Made by a program: the position numbers and the translations under genes
In this document: positions 8,561-16,629 of the stretch, in pieces
Layout of the letters: every line of letters starts with the position of its first letter
Position numbering within the stretch: the first letter of the stretch is position 1
Source of the DNA: Leucobacter tenebrionis
Lineage (GTDB): Bacteria > Actinomycetota > Actinomycetes > Actinomycetales > Microbacteriaceae
Length of the DNA: 64,000 bases
Reading direction: 5' to 3'
Assembly: GCF_019884725.1 (NCBI RefSeq)
Contig: NZ_CP082322.1
Location: 1,612,001 to 1,676,000, forward strand
The notes under the pieces: generated by a model
The model's input: the letters and a program-made list of their open reading frames with translations, nothing else
Databases searched by the model: none
Told to the model about the DNA's origin: nothing

Positions 8561-9757
8561 TCAGGCTGGGACGGCATCCTCCGACCACCGCAGCAGGGCG
8601 ACGGGCTCCCGCGGCGGCCGATTCGAACGCGGCTCGTCTTCGGAGGCGTGCTCCTCTTCCAGCACCCGCACTCGCGCTCCCGTGAGGATCGCGGCGCGCG
8701 CCAGCGCCTCGGCGACGGGGATCAGGCCGAGACTCGACGCCTCAGCGGGGATGCCGCCGTGCGTCACCCACGGCGGGGCGTCGAGCGCTTCGAGCGTGTC
8801 CGCTCGCGAGCGCGCGTCCTCCCCGCGACCATCGTCCCCGCCTCGGCGAGCCTCGCCGTTTCCCGCTTCGAGAGCCTTCGAATCGAGCAGCAGGGTGTCC
8901 ACCCTCCCCTGCTGCAGCGCCTCGACGACCTCGTCCACGCCGCGGGCGCCGAGGCCGCCGCCGTCCGACGCCAGTCGATCGAGCGCCCGCTGCACTTCGC
9001 TGTGCGCATGCTCCGTGAGCGCCCGGGAGATCGCCTCGTCGAGCGCCTGCTCGTCCGCCCCGGCCGCCCGCGTGTGCGCTTCGACCTCGATCACGAGGCC
9101 CCGGCTCGCAGGCGCGAGTTGATCCCGCAGCAACTGCCGGGCCCGCACATCGCCCGCGAGCACCACGAGTGCCGGGCGCTCCTCGCGCACCAGGCGATCC
9201 ACGACCTCGGCGACCTCTCCCTGGTTCTGCTTCCAGATCTCTTCGGAGTGGCGCTGATAACGGGCATGCGACCAGCCTCCCGCTTGCACCTTCGGCAGGC
9301 TGTCGTCGCGCCCCTCGACCTCCACCGTCTGCTCGGCCACCGCGCGCTCAGCGCATTCGAGGCGCACGCTCGCGCCCTCGCGCCCTGTCTCCACGACCAC
9401 ATACTGTTCCGCCGATGAGCGGTGGCGCACCAGCGGCAGGATCTCGGGGAGCCTGCCGTGCCCGAGCCGTTCGGGCCCGCGTCTCGGCTCGGCGAAGCTC
9501 GCGTCGAGTGCCACCTCGCCGCCGCGCACCAGGAGGTAGCGCGCGGAGGGGCTCGGCGCCCCGGTCGGCTGCTCCATCGCCCGCAGAACCGCCCGCGCAT
9601 CATCCTCGGGAGCGCCCAGCTCGAGCAGCCGGTCTCGTACCGAATCCCTCCTCGCCTCCTCGACCACCTGCGGCTCGGCGCCGGGGCCGTCGACGTAGGC
9701 GAAGGTCCACGGTCCCTCGCCGGCGAGCAGTTCCGTCACGTCGCTGTAGTCGCTCAT
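8561..9757 (-). CDS. Bacterial eRF1-family protein (baeRF; Rv2629/Balon-like)
   Basis: A 398-residue protein. Residues about 130-180 carry the core of the bacterial archaeo-eRF1 group: a VVVETGREGASVRL strand followed by GGWSHARYQRHSEEIWKQN. This is the signature segment of Rv2629-like proteins, here with His where many relatives have Gln. A second eRF1-like alpha/beta domain follows (ALVVLAGDVRARQLLRDQL), and an L7Ae-like C-terminal domain (DTLLLDSKAL, then AAILTGARVRVL) includes an acidic low-complexity insert. Family members Rv2629, Msmeg_1130 and Balon are known or proposed ribosome-binding hibernation/stress factors; that role here is inferred. GGAGGAGG lies 5 nt before ATG. The start overlaps the stop of the upstream small gene as ATGA, implying translational coupling. 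Confidence 0.75.
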   Translation of the reverse strand: MSDYSDVTELLAGEGPWTFAYVDGPGAEPQVVEEARRDSVRDRLLELGAPEDDARAVLRAMEQPTGAPSPSARYLLVRGGEVALDASFAEPRRGPERLGHGRLPEILPLVRHRSSAEQYVVVETGREGASVRLECAERAVAEQTVEVEGRDDSLPKVQAGGWSHARYQRHSEEIWKQNQGEVAEVVDRLVREERPALVVLAGDVRARQLLRDQLAPASRGLVIEVEAHTRAAGADEQALDEAISRALTEHAHSEVQRALDRLASDGGGLGARGVDEVVEALQQGRVDTLLLDSKALEAGNGEARRGGDDGRGEDARSRADTLEALDAPPWVTHGGIPAEASSLGLIPVAEALARAAILTGARVRVLEEEHASEDEPRSNRPPREPVALLRWSEDAVPA

Positions 9758-10032
9758 ACGTCCTCCTCCGTCTTGTCGGGCCGACCGGCAGGGTCTGAGT
9801 CGTCCACCCCGCCTACGCCGTCGGCCTGACCCGTCTCGTCGATCTTCCCGGCGCCCCCGCGGTACGCCCGTTCCACCTCGGGGTCGTCCGTGTCGTCCGG
9901 AAGCGGCTCGCTCTCCCGGAAGGGTTCCACGTGCGGGGAACCGCCGCGCCCCTGCACCATTCCTCTCGTCTCCTGCTCGAGCTGCTCATCCAGCTGGGGG
10001 CCGTGCTTCGTGTTGCCGCGTTCAGCATGCAT
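9754..10032 (-). CDS. Small acidic, probably disordered protein coupled to the eRF1-like gene
   Basis: 92 residues, highly charged and hydrophilic, rich in Asp, Glu, Gly and Pro, with no hydrophobic core visible; probably intrinsically disordered. I do not recognise a family. ATG 10032 was chosen because GGGAGGAG sits 6 nt upstream; the frame stays open to a GTG at 10128, but that codon falls inside a possible TATCGT -10 box and has no SD. The stop overlaps the start of the eRF1-like gene by ATGA, so the two are co-translated in a likely two-gene operon. That suggests a partner or regulator of the eRF1-like protein, but this is inference. Confidence 0.6.
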   Translation of the reverse strand: MHAERGNTKHGPQLDEQLEQETRGMVQGRGGSPHVEPFRESEPLPDDTDDPEVERAYRGGAGKIDETGQADGVGGVDDSDPAGRPDKTEEDV

Positions 10033-10160
10033 CGCCTTCTCCTCCCGGTCGCTGCTGCCGATCGGTGTCGTGCCGCGATCGGCGTTTCCCGTGATCGCGT
10101 TCCTCGCGATCGTCGTTGTCCGTGCCACGATAGGTCGGGCCGCAGACGTGCGGGAGCGGG

Positions 10161-10189
10161 TTGACGCGTCGCGGATGGGCCGCTAGCGG
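10161..10189 (+). promoter_or_regulatory. Candidate promoter of the acidic protein gene at 10289
   Basis: TTGACG (10161-10166) and TAGCGG (10184-10189) are separated by 17 bp, in the 256-bp divergent region between two genes for acidic proteins. It would give a leader of about 90 nt. The rest of the divergent region shows a TATCGT on the minus strand (10127-10132) that could serve the opposite gene. Confidence 0.4.
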
Positions 10190-10288
10190 CCTCTGGTAGC
10201 AGAGACCATGGCGTGCGACAAGGCCTGCCGTGCGGGCGGCCCCGGGAGGTAACGTCGGGCACCCGACGACATGAAAGGCGGTGCCCAG

Positions 10289-10702
10289 ATGGAGCAGCAG
10301 GATCGGCAGAACCAGCAGGGCCAGGAGGGCCGGCGCGATCAGCCGGATCAGCACGCCAACGTCCCGTCGCCCGAGGCGCGCCGGGGAGAGCAACCCGAGC
10401 GGCCGACCGCCACTGCGCCCGACTCGGTGGATCGCTCGGTTCCCACGGCCGAGGATGCGGGCAAGACCGGCACCGACGCCGCCGACCCGCCGCGCGCGGC
10501 GAACAAGCACGAGGCTGAGAAGGGAACGGGTTCAGGCGCAGAGTCGGCTGCAGAGGGACAGTCGACCGACGACGATCCCGAGCGCGACGCCAACGAGGGC
10601 GCTGATGCCTTCGAAACGCACGCGGACGCCGCGGAGGGCACCCGCGCCGGCGGCCCGGAGCGCCGCGACGAGGATCAGATCACCCTCGACACCCCCGATT
10701 GA
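10289..10702 (+). CDS. Acidic, intrinsically disordered hypothetical protein
   Basis: 137 residues made almost entirely of Gln, Asp, Glu, Ala, Gly, Pro and Thr, with no predicted secondary-structure core, membrane segment or Cys; the sequence reads as a hydrophilic disordered chain like stress- or desiccation-associated small actinobacterial proteins. No family recognised. ATG 10289 is preferred over an in-frame ATG at 10271, because AAAGGCG at 10274-10280 is properly spaced only for 10289. It is divergent from the eRF1-like operon, whose first product is also acidic and disordered, so the two may share conditions of expression. A strong hairpin (10787-10833) follows. Confidence 0.55.
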   Translation: MEQQDRQNQQGQEGRRDQPDQHANVPSPEARRGEQPERPTATAPDSVDRSVPTAEDAGKTGTDAADPPRAANKHEAEKGTGSGAESAAEGQSTDDDPERDANEGADAFETHADAAEGTRAGGPERRDEDQITLDTPD

Positions 10703-10786
10703 GTTCTCTCTGCGCACTCATCCACCGCGCATCGCGCGTGGGCAGAATGCGGGCGAACGCACCGGCGGCGCCGAGCCTCGGCGACG

Positions 10787-10833
10787 ACGAAGCCCCGGCT
10801 TCCCTGTGTTTGCTAGGGAAGCCGGGGCTTCGT
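10787..10833. terminator. Bidirectional hairpin between the acidic gene and tRNA-Ser
   Basis: A perfect 19-bp stem (10787-10805 with 10815-10833) and a 9-nt loop. It lies downstream of the plus-strand gene ending at 10702 and 13 bp beyond the 3' end of the minus-strand tRNA-Ser, so it can terminate both. No T-tract follows on either side. Confidence 0.75.
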
Positions 10834-10846
10834 GGTGTTGTTCGAA

Positions 10847-10938
10847 TGGCGGAGACGGGGGGATTTGAACCCCCGGTCAGGTTTTAGCCCGACCCTTCAT
10901 TAGCAGTGAAGTCCGTTCGGCCGCTCCGGCACGTCTCC
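10847..10938 (-). tRNA. tRNA-Ser (GCU anticodon)
   Basis: On the minus strand the acceptor GGAGACG pairs with CGTCTCC, and CCA is encoded after discriminator G. The anticodon arm CTTCA-CTGCTAA-TGAAG gives anticodon GCU, reading AGC/AGU serine codons. A long variable arm and the T-arm GGTTCAAATCC are present, as expected of a class II serine tRNA. Total length is 92 nt with CCA. Confidence 0.95.
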
Positions 10939-10958
10939 ATACGAGAACAACGTCACCC

Positions 10959-10964
10959 ATTCTA
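10959..10964 (-). promoter_or_regulatory. -10 box of tRNA-Ser
   Basis: On the minus strand TAGAAT lies 21 bp upstream of the mature tRNA 5' end, giving a predicted start about 14 nt before the tRNA. No clear -35 was seen. The rest of the 220-bp gap to the glycosyltransferase stop shows no gene. Confidence 0.45.
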
Positions 10965-11158
10965 ACCGGACGAAGCGGCCCATCGGAAATCGCGCGCCGT
11001 TCTCCTCGCGCAAGGGCAGGATGCGGGGTTATGTGTGGCGAGATGAGGATATTGCAGGGAAAGACGCACTGGGGCGCGAGAAATCCGCCTCTCGAGGGGA
11101 CCTCGGAACCCTCGGGACCGACGGGCCCCACGGCGTCACCACCCGGCTCCGGGACACC

Positions 11159-12421
11159 TCAGCCCAGCAGCGCCCGCTCGTAGATCTCGACCATGCCCGC
11201 CGTCTGGGCCGACTGGAGGAACCGTCTGCCCTCCTCCTCGGGCACGCGGAGGGATTCGGGATCCGCGGATCCGCCGTCCGCGCCCCGCGCCGCCGCGGCG
11301 AGCTGCTCGACCGCCTCACGCAGCGTGCGCGCGAGCTCGCCCACGCTGCCGTCGGCGACCCTCCACTCCACCGAGGCCGCCACGTCGTCGGCGATCTCGT
11401 GATCGCAGAAGACGGTGGGCGTGCCGAGCGCCGCGGCTTCGAAGGGGGTGAGCCCCTGCGTCTCGAAACCCATCGAGGTCTGCACGAGGGCGTCGGCGTC
11501 GCGCATCGCGGCGAGTGCGTCGCGGTAGGGCACGGGCCCGGCCACGGTGACGCGATCCTCCAGCCCGTAGCGCACGATCCGCTCGCGCACCCGCGTCAGC
11601 AGCAGCCCCGCACCGTGCAGTACGACGTCGGCATCGATCCGCGACTCGGCCACGGCATCGATGAACTCGAGCACGCGCTTCTCGTGGCTCATGCGCCCGA
11701 GCCACACGAGCCGGGGCCGGCTGCGCGGCGACCGCGGCAGCGCGCGCACCTGCGCGATGGCCTCGTCGTCGACGCCGCCGCGCGTCACGAGCACCTCGTC
11801 GGCGACTCCGTGCCGCTCGAGCTCGTCGGCGAAGTGCTGCGATGGCGCGGTCACCGCGGTCGCCTCTGCCGCAAGCTCGGCGAGATACCGCCAGGCTCCT
11901 CGCGCACGGCGAGCGACCGCCCCCCGGCACGGCCCCAGTGCGAGACCCCGCCACGCGCGCAGTCCCTGGAAGGCCAGCGGCGCGAGAGGGGTGACTGCGC
12001 GGGTTCCCTCGTCGACGTGGTTGTGCATCGTGATCACGGTCGGGATCGCCCGACCGAGTCCGCGCGCGGCTCCGAGCCCGCGCGCGGCCCGCAGCCCGAT
12101 CATCGCCCCCCAGAAGTCCCCTTGCACGTGCACGAGATCGACGGGCGGGAGAGCGGCGAGCGCCGCCGCGAGCGCGCGATCAGCGCGTGCTCCGGGCCAG
12201 GTGATCCCGTACTCGCGATCCCGGGTGATCGGCCATGACGGCAGGTCGATGTACGCCTCGCGATCCTCCTCGGTCGGCGCGTACCCGGGGCGGTGCAGCG
12301 CGGGAGCCGCGATCGTGACGCGATGCCCGAGCCGCTCGAGATAGCGGCGCTGCAGGCGGATCGCCACCTGCACACCGCCGAGCGATTCGGGGTGCTGGTC
12401 GGTGACGATGAGCACGTGCAC
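11159..12421 (-). CDS. GT4-family glycosyltransferase
   Basis: A 420-residue GT-B fold enzyme. The N-terminal half starts with VLIVTDQHPESLGGVQVAI, the acceptor-side glycine motif of GT4 enzymes. The C-terminal half has LVWLGRMSHEKRVLEFIDA and the E-x7-E nucleotide-sugar motif (FETQGLTPFEAAALGTP). It transfers a sugar, often mannose or glucose, from a nucleotide donor to a lipid or glycan at the inner face of the membrane. It starts with GTG 2 nt after the stop of a second GT4 gene and is surely co-transcribed and translationally coupled with it. Acceptor and donor cannot be told; a glycolipid or cell-envelope glycan is likely. Confidence 0.85.
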   Translation of the reverse strand: MHVLIVTDQHPESLGGVQVAIRLQRRYLERLGHRVTIAAPALHRPGYAPTEEDREAYIDLPSWPITRDREYGITWPGARADRALAAALAALPPVDLVHVQGDFWGAMIGLRAARGLGAARGLGRAIPTVITMHNHVDEGTRAVTPLAPLAFQGLRAWRGLALGPCRGAVARRARGAWRYLAELAAEATAVTAPSQHFADELERHGVADEVLVTRGGVDDEAIAQVRALPRSPRSRPRLVWLGRMSHEKRVLEFIDAVAESRIDADVVLHGAGLLLTRVRERIVRYGLEDRVTVAGPVPYRDALAAMRDADALVQTSMGFETQGLTPFEAAALGTPTVFCDHEIADDVAASVEWRVADGSVGELARTLREAVEQLAAAARGADGGSADPESLRVPEEEGRRFLQSAQTAGMVEIYERALLG

Positions 12422-12423
12422 GG

Positions 12424-13602
12424 TCAGGCGTCGCCCCGGTAGAGCTTCTCGAAGGTGTCGAGCGTGCGGTCGATGTCGTGCACCTCGACGGCCTCGAGCG
12501 AGGCCTGCTGCATGCGCCGGTACTGCTCGGGCGGGAGCTTGAGGATGCTCTCGACGCGATCCGCGAGCTCGCGGTCGTTGCCCGCCTGGAACAGGTACCC
12601 GTTCTCGCCCTCGTGCACGAGGTGAGGCAGCGCCATCGCGTTCGCGGCGACGATCGGCAGGCCCGAGGCCATGGCCTCCATGGTCGCGATCGACTGCAGC
12701 TCGGCGATCGACGCGATGACGAACACGCTCGCCTCGGTGAGGTGGGCGCGCAACTGCTGGTCGCTGACCCGCCCGGTGAAGTGCACCCGCTGCGCGATGC
12801 CCAGGTCACCGGCGAGCTTCTCGAGGTTCTTGCGCTGGTCCCCGTCTCCGACGATCGTGAGGCTCACGTCGAGCTGAGGATCGATGCGCGGGATCGCGCG
12901 CAGGATCACATCGATCTCCTTCTCGAGCGTGACCCGGCCGACGAAGACGAGCCTGTTCGAGGTGCGCGGCTCGAGGTCGGCGGTGTAGTCGGAGGCGCGC
13001 AGGCCGCAGCTGACCGGGAGCACGCCGCGGCGGTGGGTGTTGCGTTCGAGGAAGTCGGCGGCGCGGCGGGTGGGGGTGGTGACGGCGGCGGCGCGCGTGA
13101 GTACCCGGTCGGCGTCGTTCCAGCCCCAGCGTACGAAGATGCGCTTGGCCCGCTCGGGCAGCAGGGTGAAATCGAGCACGTTCTCGGGCATGACGTGGTT
13201 GGTGGCGACGATGCGGATGCCGCGCTTGGCGCCCTCCTTGGCGAGGGCGCGGCCGACGACGATGTGGGACTGGATGTGGATCACGTCGGGGCGCACGCTG
13301 TCGAGCAGTTTGCGCGCGTAGGAGCGGGCGCGCCAGGGCAGCACGAAGCGCAGCCAGTCGTGGGGGTACCACCGCCAGCTCGTCCAGCGGTGCACGGTCA
13401 TCGACTCGCCCTCGATCGTCTCGGCGAAGCTGCCCGTGCGGTTCACCCGCTTCGAGGGTGCGACCACGTGCACGTCGTGCCCGCGCCCCACGAGTCCGGC
13501 GGCGAGGCGTTCGGCGAAGCGGGCGGCGCCGTTGACGTCGGGCGAGAAGGTATCGCATCCGATGAGGATGCGGAGGGGAGGCTGGCGATCGGTGGTGCTC
13601 AC
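12424..13602 (-). CDS. GT4-family glycosyltransferase, PimB/MgtA-like
   Basis: A 392-residue GT-B enzyme. The N-terminus LRILIGCDTFSPDVNGAARF is the acceptor motif found in actinobacterial mannosyltransferases such as MgtA and PimB. The C-terminal domain has FVGRVTLEKEIDVILRA and the E-x7-E motif in AELQSIATMEAMASGLPIV. A role in mannosylating a membrane glycolipid is likely; the manC gene further along in the window could feed GDP-mannose. The start is GTG at 13602: no Met lies between the upstream open frame and the family N-terminus, and a GAAGGA is about 12 nt upstream. It is the first gene of a two-gene operon. Confidence 0.85.
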   Translation of the reverse strand: MSTTDRQPPLRILIGCDTFSPDVNGAARFAERLAAGLVGRGHDVHVVAPSKRVNRTGSFAETIEGESMTVHRWTSWRWYPHDWLRFVLPWRARSYARKLLDSVRPDVIHIQSHIVVGRALAKEGAKRGIRIVATNHVMPENVLDFTLLPERAKRIFVRWGWNDADRVLTRAAAVTTPTRRAADFLERNTHRRGVLPVSCGLRASDYTADLEPRTSNRLVFVGRVTLEKEIDVILRAIPRIDPQLDVSLTIVGDGDQRKNLEKLAGDLGIAQRVHFTGRVSDQQLRAHLTEASVFVIASIAELQSIATMEAMASGLPIVAANAMALPHLVHEGENGYLFQAGNDRELADRVESILKLPPEQYRRMQQASLEAVEVHDIDRTLDTFEKLYRGDA

Positions 13603-13723
13603 GGTGTGCGGGAGTCCTTCGGTCGGTGGGGCGCTGGCCGGTGGGCGAGCGCACTCCAGTGTATTCAGGAATACCTCGGAAACCGCGGAGCGGACCGCGG
13701 AGTCGCCGGCAGGCGGCTCGGAA

Positions 13724-14974
13724 CTACAGGCGCTCCCGTGGGATGTAGCGTGGGATCCATCGCGCGAACCCGGCGGCCCCCAGCACCGCGAGCACTCCGG
13801 TGACCGCACTCGCGAGCGGCAGCGAAGCCGCGGCGATCGCGGAGATCGCGAGCGGTGCCGCCGCCCCGCCGAAGTCGGTGAACGTGCGCCAGGCCGCGAG
13901 ATACGGGGCGGGATTGTCGCGCGGAGCGAGATCCGCGCCGAGGGTGAGCAGAATCCCGCTCGAGAGGCCGTTCCCGATCCCGATCACCACCGAGCAGCCC
14001 ACCAGCCACCACATCGCTCCGGGCAGATCGTGGGTCGCGGCGAGCACGAGGAAGCTGAGCGCCATGGCGACGGTGGCCGGCAGCGCGGCCCAAAGCCGCC
14101 CGAAGCGGTCCATCACCTGACCGCTCGCGTAGAACAGGGCGAAGTCGATCGTGCCCGAGATGCCCACCACGAGCGCGACGCCCGTCGCGTCGAGGCCGAT
14201 CGAGACGCCCCAGAGCGGCAGCAGCACGTCCTTCACGGAGCGCAGGCCCGAGAGGATCGCGGCCGATCCGCCGATGCGCAGCAGGGGCTTCCTCCCGGCG
14301 CGGATCGCGGCGAGCACGCCGCCGGGATGCTCCGGCGCGGCAGCCGCCGGAACCTCGGAGGCCGCGGACGAGACCCCGGTCGCGGGCTGGGCGGGGAGCA
14401 GGCGCTCGGGATCCGGCGCCAATCCGACGAGCAGCGCCGCGAGCGCGAGACACACGACGAAGGCCCAGACCGGTGCCGTCGAAGCGTCGGTGACGCTGAG
14501 CAGGCCGGCCGCCAGGAAGGGCCCCGCGAACCGCCCGAATCGGTGCGACCCTCCGATCAGGGAGAGCGCCCGAGCCCGGAACGACACGGGCACCCGCGTG
14601 GTCATGAGCGAGTGCCGCGCCAGGGCGAACGCGGCCTCGGCGAAACCGATCACGAAGACCGACACCCCGAGCACGACGAGCCCGGGCGCGAGTGCGACGC
14701 CCACCGCCCCGGCGAACGCGACCGCCGAGGCGACGAGCATCGCGATCCGCTCCCCCGCACGCGATACGATCCAGCTCGCCGGCAGATTGCCGAGCAGCCG
14801 CCCCACGACGACCGCGGAGGCGATCACGCCCGAGAGGCCGAGGCTCGCGCCCTGCGAGACCGCGATGACGGGCACGATCGGCAGCATCGCGTAGGCGCCG
14901 AGGGTGAACAGGATCGTGGGCCCGTAGATGACCGGCGCGAGGCGCAGCAGCAGGGTTCGGGCCGGGTTCGTCAT
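13724..14974 (-). CDS. MFS transporter
   Basis: A 416-residue membrane protein with about 12 hydrophobic segments and a central hydrophilic loop (residues about 205-235) between two six-helix halves. The loop after TM2 has GRLLGNLPASWIVSRAGERI, a degenerate form of the MFS motif A. The pattern is that of drug/metabolite exporters; no substrate can be inferred. ATG at 14974 is preceded by TGAGG close upstream. It is followed after 38 bp by nothing co-oriented except the two glycosyltransferases beyond a 121-bp gap, and preceded by the methyltransferase gene, so it may be the tail of the chaperone operon or independent. Confidence 0.85.
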   Translation of the reverse strand: MTNPARTLLLRLAPVIYGPTILFTLGAYAMLPIVPVIAVSQGASLGLSGVIASAVVVGRLLGNLPASWIVSRAGERIAMLVASAVAFAGAVGVALAPGLVVLGVSVFVIGFAEAAFALARHSLMTTRVPVSFRARALSLIGGSHRFGRFAGPFLAAGLLSVTDASTAPVWAFVVCLALAALLVGLAPDPERLLPAQPATGVSSAASEVPAAAAPEHPGGVLAAIRAGRKPLLRIGGSAAILSGLRSVKDVLLPLWGVSIGLDATGVALVVGISGTIDFALFYASGQVMDRFGRLWAALPATVAMALSFLVLAATHDLPGAMWWLVGCSVVIGIGNGLSSGILLTLGADLAPRDNPAPYLAAWRTFTDFGGAAAPLAISAIAAASLPLASAVTGVLAVLGAAGFARWIPRYIPRERL

Positions 14975-15012
14975 GTTGCCTCAAGCGTACGCCCGCCGGG
15001 CGGCGCGGACGC

Positions 15013-16212
15013 TCAGCGCCGGGTCGCAGCCAGCACCGTGAAGGTGCGGTTGCGCGCGATCTCTCTCACCGGTCCGATCTCCCGTTCCACGAGCGGTCGG
15101 TAACGCAGGTGCGAGTTGAACACGAGGCGCAGCTCGCCGGCCGGGGCGAGGGCGCGACGGCAGGCGCGGATCAGCCGATGCGCGACCCCTGTGTGCACCG
15201 TCGAGCCGGTGTGGAACGGCGGATTGAGCAGGATCAGATCGGCCCACTCGTCTTCCACCGCTTCGAGCGCGTCGGCACGGTGGATCGCGATGCGATCCTC
15301 CACCCCCGCCCCACCGGCGGTGAGTCGCGTGGCGGCGACGGCAGCAGCCGACTGATCGGTCGCGATCACCGCGGCACCGGGCCACCGCAGCGCGGCCGAC
15401 ACCGCGAGCACGCCGTTGCCGCAGCCGAGATCCACGATGCGCGACGGAGCGGCCGCCGGGGCGGTGCGGCCCCCTCCGGCGTCGCCCAGCCCCTCCAGCA
15501 GCAGGCGACTGCCGTGGTCGAGGGTCGGGCCGCCGAACGTCGCCCCGTACGCCGCGACGCGGAATGGCAGCGCCGGATCCTCACCCCACCGCGGGAACGG
15601 AGCGGGCCCCGGCTCCCCAGGTCCGCTCGCGGTGAGCACCCGCGCCTTGCGTCGCCCGAGGCCCGCGGAGACCTCGCCGAAGTACCGCCCGAGCACCTCG
15701 TTCTGCGTGCGCGTCATGTGCTTCACCCGGCCGCCGGCGAACACCCGCACCGCCAGATCCGCCCAGCGCGCGATCGACCAGGCGATCTCGTCGAGGGCTT
15801 CGAGCCCGCGCGGCAGCTGCAGCAGCACGGTTCGCGCGCCGCGCAGCAGGGACTCGTCGAGCGGGTGCGAGGTGTAGAGGTTTCGATCCTCCGCCTCCGC
15901 CGCGGCGGCCGAGGGGAGCGCAGGATCGGCAGGCGGGAACACCCGCTCAGCGTTGCGGGCGAGGGCGCGCTGCCCGAGCAGCGGATCCTGATGCACCCGG
16001 ATCCCGCGCGCCCCGAGCACCGCCGCCGCACCGAGAGTGAGCGCGCCGTGCCGATCCCCGATCACCACCAGCTCACCGGGATCCGCCTCCCGCACGGAGG
16101 CAGCCGCGGTCTCCAGGATCAGCTCGTCGGCCGCATCGTAGGCTTGCAGTTCGGGCGCCTCGAAGTCGGGCTCGCGCGAGAGACCCGCGAAGAGCCCGGC
16201 TAGGGCTTCCAC
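15013..16212 (-). CDS. RsmC/RlmG-like class I SAM-dependent methyltransferase
   Basis: 399 residues. The C-terminal catalytic half has the SAM-binding VDLGCGNGVLAVSAAL (about 255-270) and the NPPFH motif of N2-guanine rRNA methyltransferases (RsmC/RlmG, COG2813). The N-terminal half is a degenerate methyltransferase-like domain, as in those two-domain enzymes. It probably makes m2G in 16S or 23S rRNA. The start is a GTG whose first 13 bases overlap the 3' end of hspR in another frame, so it is translated from the chaperone transcript. That coupling puts an rRNA modification enzyme under heat-shock control, if the operon reads through. Confidence 0.8.
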   Translation of the reverse strand: MEALAGLFAGLSREPDFEAPELQAYDAADELILETAAASVREADPGELVVIGDRHGALTLGAAAVLGARGIRVHQDPLLGQRALARNAERVFPPADPALPSAAAAEAEDRNLYTSHPLDESLLRGARTVLLQLPRGLEALDEIAWSIARWADLAVRVFAGGRVKHMTRTQNEVLGRYFGEVSAGLGRRKARVLTASGPGEPGPAPFPRWGEDPALPFRVAAYGATFGGPTLDHGSRLLLEGLGDAGGGRTAPAAAPSRIVDLGCGNGVLAVSAALRWPGAAVIATDQSAAAVAATRLTAGGAGVEDRIAIHRADALEAVEDEWADLILLNPPFHTGSTVHTGVAHRLIRACRRALAPAGELRLVFNSHLRYRPLVEREIGPVREIARNRTFTVLAATRR

Positions 16213-16622
16213 ACGACGACCTCGGCGTTGCGCCGCACCCGTGTGCCCCTCCGCAGTGTGATGACCTCGCCCCCTGCCGCGCCGGCCGCGAAGACGCGCC
16301 GCTCGGGGCGCTGCAACCTCTCCTCGGTGAGCGCGTGCTCGAGATCGCGCACGCGCTCCTCGAGATCCCGAACCCGATCCTCGAGCTGCAGCACCCGCCG
16401 GATCCCCTCGAGGCTCAGACCCTCGGCCGACAGGCGCGCCACCTCGCGCAGTCGCGCCACGTCGTGCAGGGAGTACCGGCGGGTGTTGCCCCGCGTGCGC
16501 TGCGGCGATACGAGACCGATACGGTCGTACTGCCGGAGCGTCTGCGGGTGCATCTCGGCGAGGTCGGCCGCCGCCGCGATCGCGAAGACCGGGGTGAAGC
16601 GATCCATCTGGGGTTCGGCCAT
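16200..16622 (-). CDS. hspR: HspR, MerR-family repressor of the dnaK operon
   Basis: 140 residues. The winged helix-turn-helix of the MerR family is at about 12-80 (FAIAAAADLAEMHPQTLRQY, then GNTRRYSLHDVARLREV). A coiled-coil dimerisation helix follows (heptad LEDRVRDLEERVRDLEHAL) and a basic tail. HspR represses the dnaK operon by binding HAIR elements, with DnaK as co-repressor. It is the fourth gene after dnaK-grpE-dnaJ, the standard actinobacterial order, 7 nt downstream of dnaJ. Two HAIR-type sites are present upstream of dnaK (20242-20262, 20303-20325). Confidence 0.95.
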   Translation of the reverse strand: MAEPQMDRFTPVFAIAAAADLAEMHPQTLRQYDRIGLVSPQRTRGNTRRYSLHDVARLREVARLSAEGLSLEGIRRVLQLEDRVRDLEERVRDLEHALTEERLQRPERRVFAAGAAGGEVITLRRGTRVRRNAEVVVWKP

Positions 16623-16629
16623 GGTCGGC

